Below, piece by piece: positions 60,302-64,000 of a stretch of 64,000 nt of DNA. The notes below the pieces were generated by a model. The model saw only the letters and a list, made by a program, of their open reading frames with translations. It was not told where the DNA came from and searched no databases. Origin of the DNA: Sipunculus nudus (Eukaryota; Annelida; Sipuncula; Golfingiida; Sipunculidae); NCBI GenBank assembly GCA_026874595.1, contig CM049307.1:2937579-3001578 (forward strand), in the 5' to 3' direction. Position 1 is the stretch's first letter. Each line of letters starts with the position of its first letter. The position numbers were made by a program, and so were the translations under genes.

Positions 60302-62890
60302 ACACACACAGCGTTTACAGTCATTAGAAGTACATTGTCTGCCCACACAGGTAAAGCTGAACGGTTAAGGTACATAATAGAGCCTGATACGGCGGGTTCT
60401 CTGTTATACGTGTGTCAACAGCTGTTACTACAAACACGGGGTACCCTAGGTTAAAACACCTCAGGTTCTTTAAACCTGCCCAATACCAAGATGGTGTTGG
60501 CAGAAAATTTGTCTAGCTGACATAAGAACATATGCCGAGACATTAGAATAAAAGGACTTGACAAACCTAAAATCGCAATGAAAATCAGTAGAAACAAATA
60601 TTTTCGTCATCTATATCAACGCCTACAGACCTACAAATAGTGCAGTTCAGTATTCCATGTAACTTTCTTAATGGAAAAACGACGGCAGTCGAAAGAATGA
60701 CCTACAACGGTAGAACTTTCGTAGGACCGTCATAGGTAGAATATGCGGCTGTCGTATGGATATCGTAGGAAAGTCCTTCGATTTGTAGGGCCTCAGATAA
60801 TCAAAACACCGTTGCGAAAGTCGCGGGTTTATCGTATCACAGTCGTAAGGCATCGTACAACAGACCTACGAAATCAGCCTGACATAAAGAATAACTTACA
60901 ACGCTGTAAATTTTTTGAACATGTTCAAAATTCTACGACATGGGTCTACGACAGTTTTCTCCGTCGTCGCACACCTGCATTTCGTAAGACACACTCACGA
61001 CTATCCTAATAATTTCCCCAATTTTATGTTGTAGACCTGTCGTATATGTGTCGTGCGATGTATGTGACTAAGGCTACTAAAGCAGAACCTGCCTTATATA
61101 AATGATACTGAGTCGAGTACTCGTTACTTCGGTATGGAAAAGAAAGAATAAATAACTTTATCACAAAACCCATATTACTTTAAGTAGAATCCACTTATAT
61201 GTTTTAAAAGAATGAAGGGTCTCGCGCTCACACATGATCTGATGAGAACATACTGTAGAATGTGCATAAACTCCGTCATGCGCATGTGACGTCATTAGCT
61301 GCCATCTTTGATATAGTCGCTGGTACCGCCTGTGTATGGATATGTCATTTGTACAATAATAAAGGACATGCACGTACTATTGATTCAGGTATATTTTAAT
61401 GGACTTGGAGAAATCGTTAACCATTTGATAATTTTTGTGGGTCATGTTATAAAATTGGGTTTGTGATGGTACAAGGTGATCGTTATTTCTGTAAATGATC
61501 ATTAAGTGACCTTTAACTGTTGGACTCTATCTGTTAATAGACCATTATATACGATTTGGTCGCAATTATTTTGGAATTCATCTGTTGGTCATGAGAACCA
61601 AAACTTTTGTTTAGAAATTATCTTTTTTGTTTCACAAACCATTCTTTGTCATTGCTTTTCCCATCAAACGAAGAGCATTCTGGCTTATAGCTCCTGATGT
61701 ATGAAGTATAAACAAGAGGTACTGCAGCATAATTATATACTGGAGGTGGTTTTCATCTCTACATTAGCTGCACTTTGACGTTTGGCGAGGTTCTACTGCT
61801 GCAATAAAGAATTCATGAGTCCTGGCTAGACTCTTTCTACATGAGCCTCCATGAAAGTGACAGTATGGCTGGTCAAATATCCAAGCACCCATGTTAAAAC
61901 ATACCCTTAGATGTAACTGCTGATACAAGCTGCAGGCGGCAGTGTGTGTCTTGCATGCGTATCTTTATTTTATTAATGATATCGTCTCTTCTGCTCATTA
62001 AAACAGGCAGGAAAGTCCGGGGACGCCCAGGCCTTGCGTTCACCTGTTTCCTTAAAGCAGTAAAAAGCAGGGGCTGGGAACTGGCATGAATAATTCTCCC
62101 GTGTGCTCGTGTAATATGCCGGAAATGAACCCAGACAGTGGTTGCTATATAGTTGTATTCATGTCACGTAGACTTCGCTTTTATATCCTCTTGTGCATGA
62201 TATTACAGATCTATATATTAACGGCTTTTAAGATGTCGGTCCAGGAACTACACGTGTTCATTAGGAACAAACCTTGTGGTGCCTCTTACGCCTTATTTTC
62301 AGTGTTTGACCGTAGGACGCTCAGCAGTTATCCTGAACGATCCGCATTGGTCTAAGTCTATTGCCAACATTTCAGCGCGAAATCATGTTGCCATGAAGTT
62401 CAAGCATTTGATTGGTTTTATTTGATCTGCAGTCTTTTATGAAATGAAAAGAGATACTGTTGAACGCATGTCAGAGCCTATAGCACGTAATTAATATACA
62501 AGATATTTTAACATATATAGAAACACTTAAAATATCCCGTAGTGTATGAAATGTATGCAATCTGAAACCTTTGCTGAAACCTTTGATATGCTCTTTTGGT
62601 TTTTTCTTCTTTCTGAATACACCTTTCCTAGATGACAAATAGAGTTATACCCATACAGGCAATTCTTTCTTCATAATTCTAGTCTTAAATGTTCCCCGTC
62701 CAAATGGCTGATACTTTTGGAGCCGGTGAATTGTGGAATATAATGGCATTCCATTTGTAACTCAACTGCAAACCCAGATCACAAGATCCCCGGATCAAGG
62801 CTCCCAGACTGATCACATGGAAAGTCCTCGGTAAGTCAGATAAACCCAGACGATATTTATACCTCGGCTGGCTGTCTCTCCGTCTTTCAG
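60302..62890. other. DNA without confident genes
   Basis: 60,660-60,990 is rich in TCGTA/TACGA motifs and may be an old inverted-repeat element, but I could not define its ends. 62,086-62,355 is an ORF without recognisable domains. Confidence 0.4.
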
Positions 62891-63063
62891 GGCTGAATCC
62901 AGCGGAGAGTGGAATCGCACCCGTCTCATTGGAAATATCCAGTAAAGTTTGGTCTGGTAACTCTCAGTCAATACTATCAACTGGTGTCTTTACGGTACAG
63001 GAGGTCCACCCACTGGTTCTGGACCAGATGCCAGTCATGCGTGTTGTGTACCGGCCGGAATAA
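62891..63063 (+). CDS. Possible terminal exon, plus strand
   Basis: A strong acceptor (GGCTGTCTCTCCGTCTTTCAG) precedes 56 open codons and TAA. The peptide (LNPAESGIAPVSLEISSKVW, then GVFTVQEVHPLVLDQ and VMRVVYRPE) looks like ordinary protein, and the GC content is raised. A second frame is also open for part of it, and no upstream exon was found, so chance remains likely. Confidence 0.3.
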
Positions 63064-64000
63064 ACACTTCAGATTACCCCTGGGATAGTATGATTCTAAT
63101 TTCAAGATACTCCTCGCTGATTTTACTAAAATTCTTACCCTTTTAACTCATGAGATATTTAAAACACCATGTAAACAATATATAATTGAAATATAGAATC
63201 AATCTATAAAAAAATAAATTTGTCGCAAAATTATAATTATATTGTCAATTGTATTTACTTATACACTTCGCGCAAGCACGTGACACATTACAAGCAAACA
63301 AAAGATACGCAAAGGTTCAAATGAATTTGAGAAATTTAATAATAAAAAAGTTAAATGAATTTTAGGCAAATAAATATACAGAAACAACTGTTTTGAAGGG
63401 GTAATCTGAAATCGACTTCAAGTTATCGGGGGTTATCTGAAATCGCTAGGAACAGGTCAGCCGGAACAGATCAGGCAGGTAACTAAACACACAGCACGCT
63501 CATCTCCAATGGCAGCAATGGTGTTAATGCGGAGCTGAGGGTCCCTGGTAGTGCTGAAAAAAAACACACAAACCCGAGTAATTCCACCCGATTACTAGAG
63601 CACTCTTACACGTCGACCTGCATTTACAGACATCTCAACAGCATTTATTCATGGTGTCATTAATCATACCTGTGAATGATTCCTGCACTACCAATATAAA
63701 TAATGAATTTTTAGCAATGCTGACACAGCATCACCTCACATACGTAACAAGACCATTTTTTATAAAAATCTATAAAAAATTCTAAAAGTGTCGGCCATTA
63801 TTTATAAAATCTTTTATAGCGGCATGGTAGTGGTAATACTAGAAGGACGTTTTGAATGTTCCGTTGGTATTTGTTTGTCATTGTTTGGAGTTTGAGTCGG
63901 TTAATATATATTGATTACCCGAGCCTTGAAAACATCCTTCATCATCTAGTACGTCCCCCTTTGCAAGCAAAGCATTTGTTTTAAATATCTGTGTATCAAG
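63064..64000. other. Mostly non-coding DNA to the window edge
   Basis: AT-rich, with one exon candidate listed separately. A short repeat GTTATCKGRAATCG occurs at about 63,400-63,445. Confidence 0.4.
63457..63553 (-). CDS. Probable exon, minus strand, unidentified
   Basis: An excellent acceptor (GGTTTGTGTGTTTTTTTTCAG) is followed by one base and 31 codons to a TGA: TTRDPQLRINTIAAIGDERA, then VCLVTCLICSG. It may be a last exon, or an internal exon using a donor inside (for example GATGAGC before GTGCTG, phase 1). Coding-like first-position purines support it. The family is not recognised. It could be an upstream exon of the same minus-strand gene as the acidic tail, but over 9.6 kb separates them. 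Confidence 0.42.

Noticed and set aside
60660-60990. TCGTA-rich segment as a defined inverted-repeat transposon
   Set aside because: Could not find matching ends or a target duplication.

Overview
The window looks like AT-rich nuclear DNA from an invertebrate animal, most likely a mollusc. The inference rests on a Penelope-like retroelement of a type common in marine invertebrates, a CR1/L2/Rex1-like LINE, a gypsy LTR element with a gag reading frame, a transposon-like repeat built on the motif TTCGCGA, and a short dispersed repeat (near 11,560) of a kind I remember as frequent in bivalves. The species cannot be fixed from the sequence. There is no operon-like organisation and no complete host gene. 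The window is mostly repeats and introns or intergenic DNA with a few candidate exons.

Layout: 0.6-1.2 kb holds a 37-bp minisatellite. 3.0-11.35 kb is a Penelope-like element (PLE) complex: one minus-strand copy, a head-to-head inversion with a fold-back junction near 6.45 kb, then two plus-strand copies in tandem. It forms an inverted repeat with arms of about 3.4 kb and a spacer of about 0.7 kb. The repeats between the ORFs each contain a hammerhead ribozyme motif. 11.4-15 kb holds composite repeats, TA microsatellites, a MITE-like element and a small palindrome cut from the PLE that carries two opposed hammerheads. 15-32 kb is mostly unannotatable DNA with minisatellites (30 bp at 23 kb, 20 bp at 26.2 kb, 24 bp at 29.8 kb) and weak coding candidates. 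32.1-33.75 kb is a deleted gypsy element (LTR, tRNA-Pro-like primer site, broken gag, LTR fragment). Just after it is a possible cytochrome P450 CYP4-like exon. 34.9-37.45 kb is a 24-bp array of about 100 units. 37.55-40.64 kb is a frameshifted LINE. 42.3-45.25 kb is an 87/91-bp satellite. 48.5-49.0 kb is a tandem tRNA-SINE-like head.

50-64 kb contains the best signs of a host gene. On the minus strand, two exons with good splice sites and matching phase (53,751-53,903 and 51,407-51,495) would encode an acidic tail with a YQKL sorting-type motif. Further minus-strand exon candidates lie at 50,074, 58,291 and 63,457. A 54-bp satellite of about 58 units (55.1-58.3 kb), whose 1,068-codon open frame I judge to be an artefact, sits between two of them. 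A solo gypsy LTR is at 59,472-60,301.

The most interesting material is the PLE and hammerhead system: five ribozyme motifs in the first 15 kb, in both orientations, two of them in a perfect hairpin.
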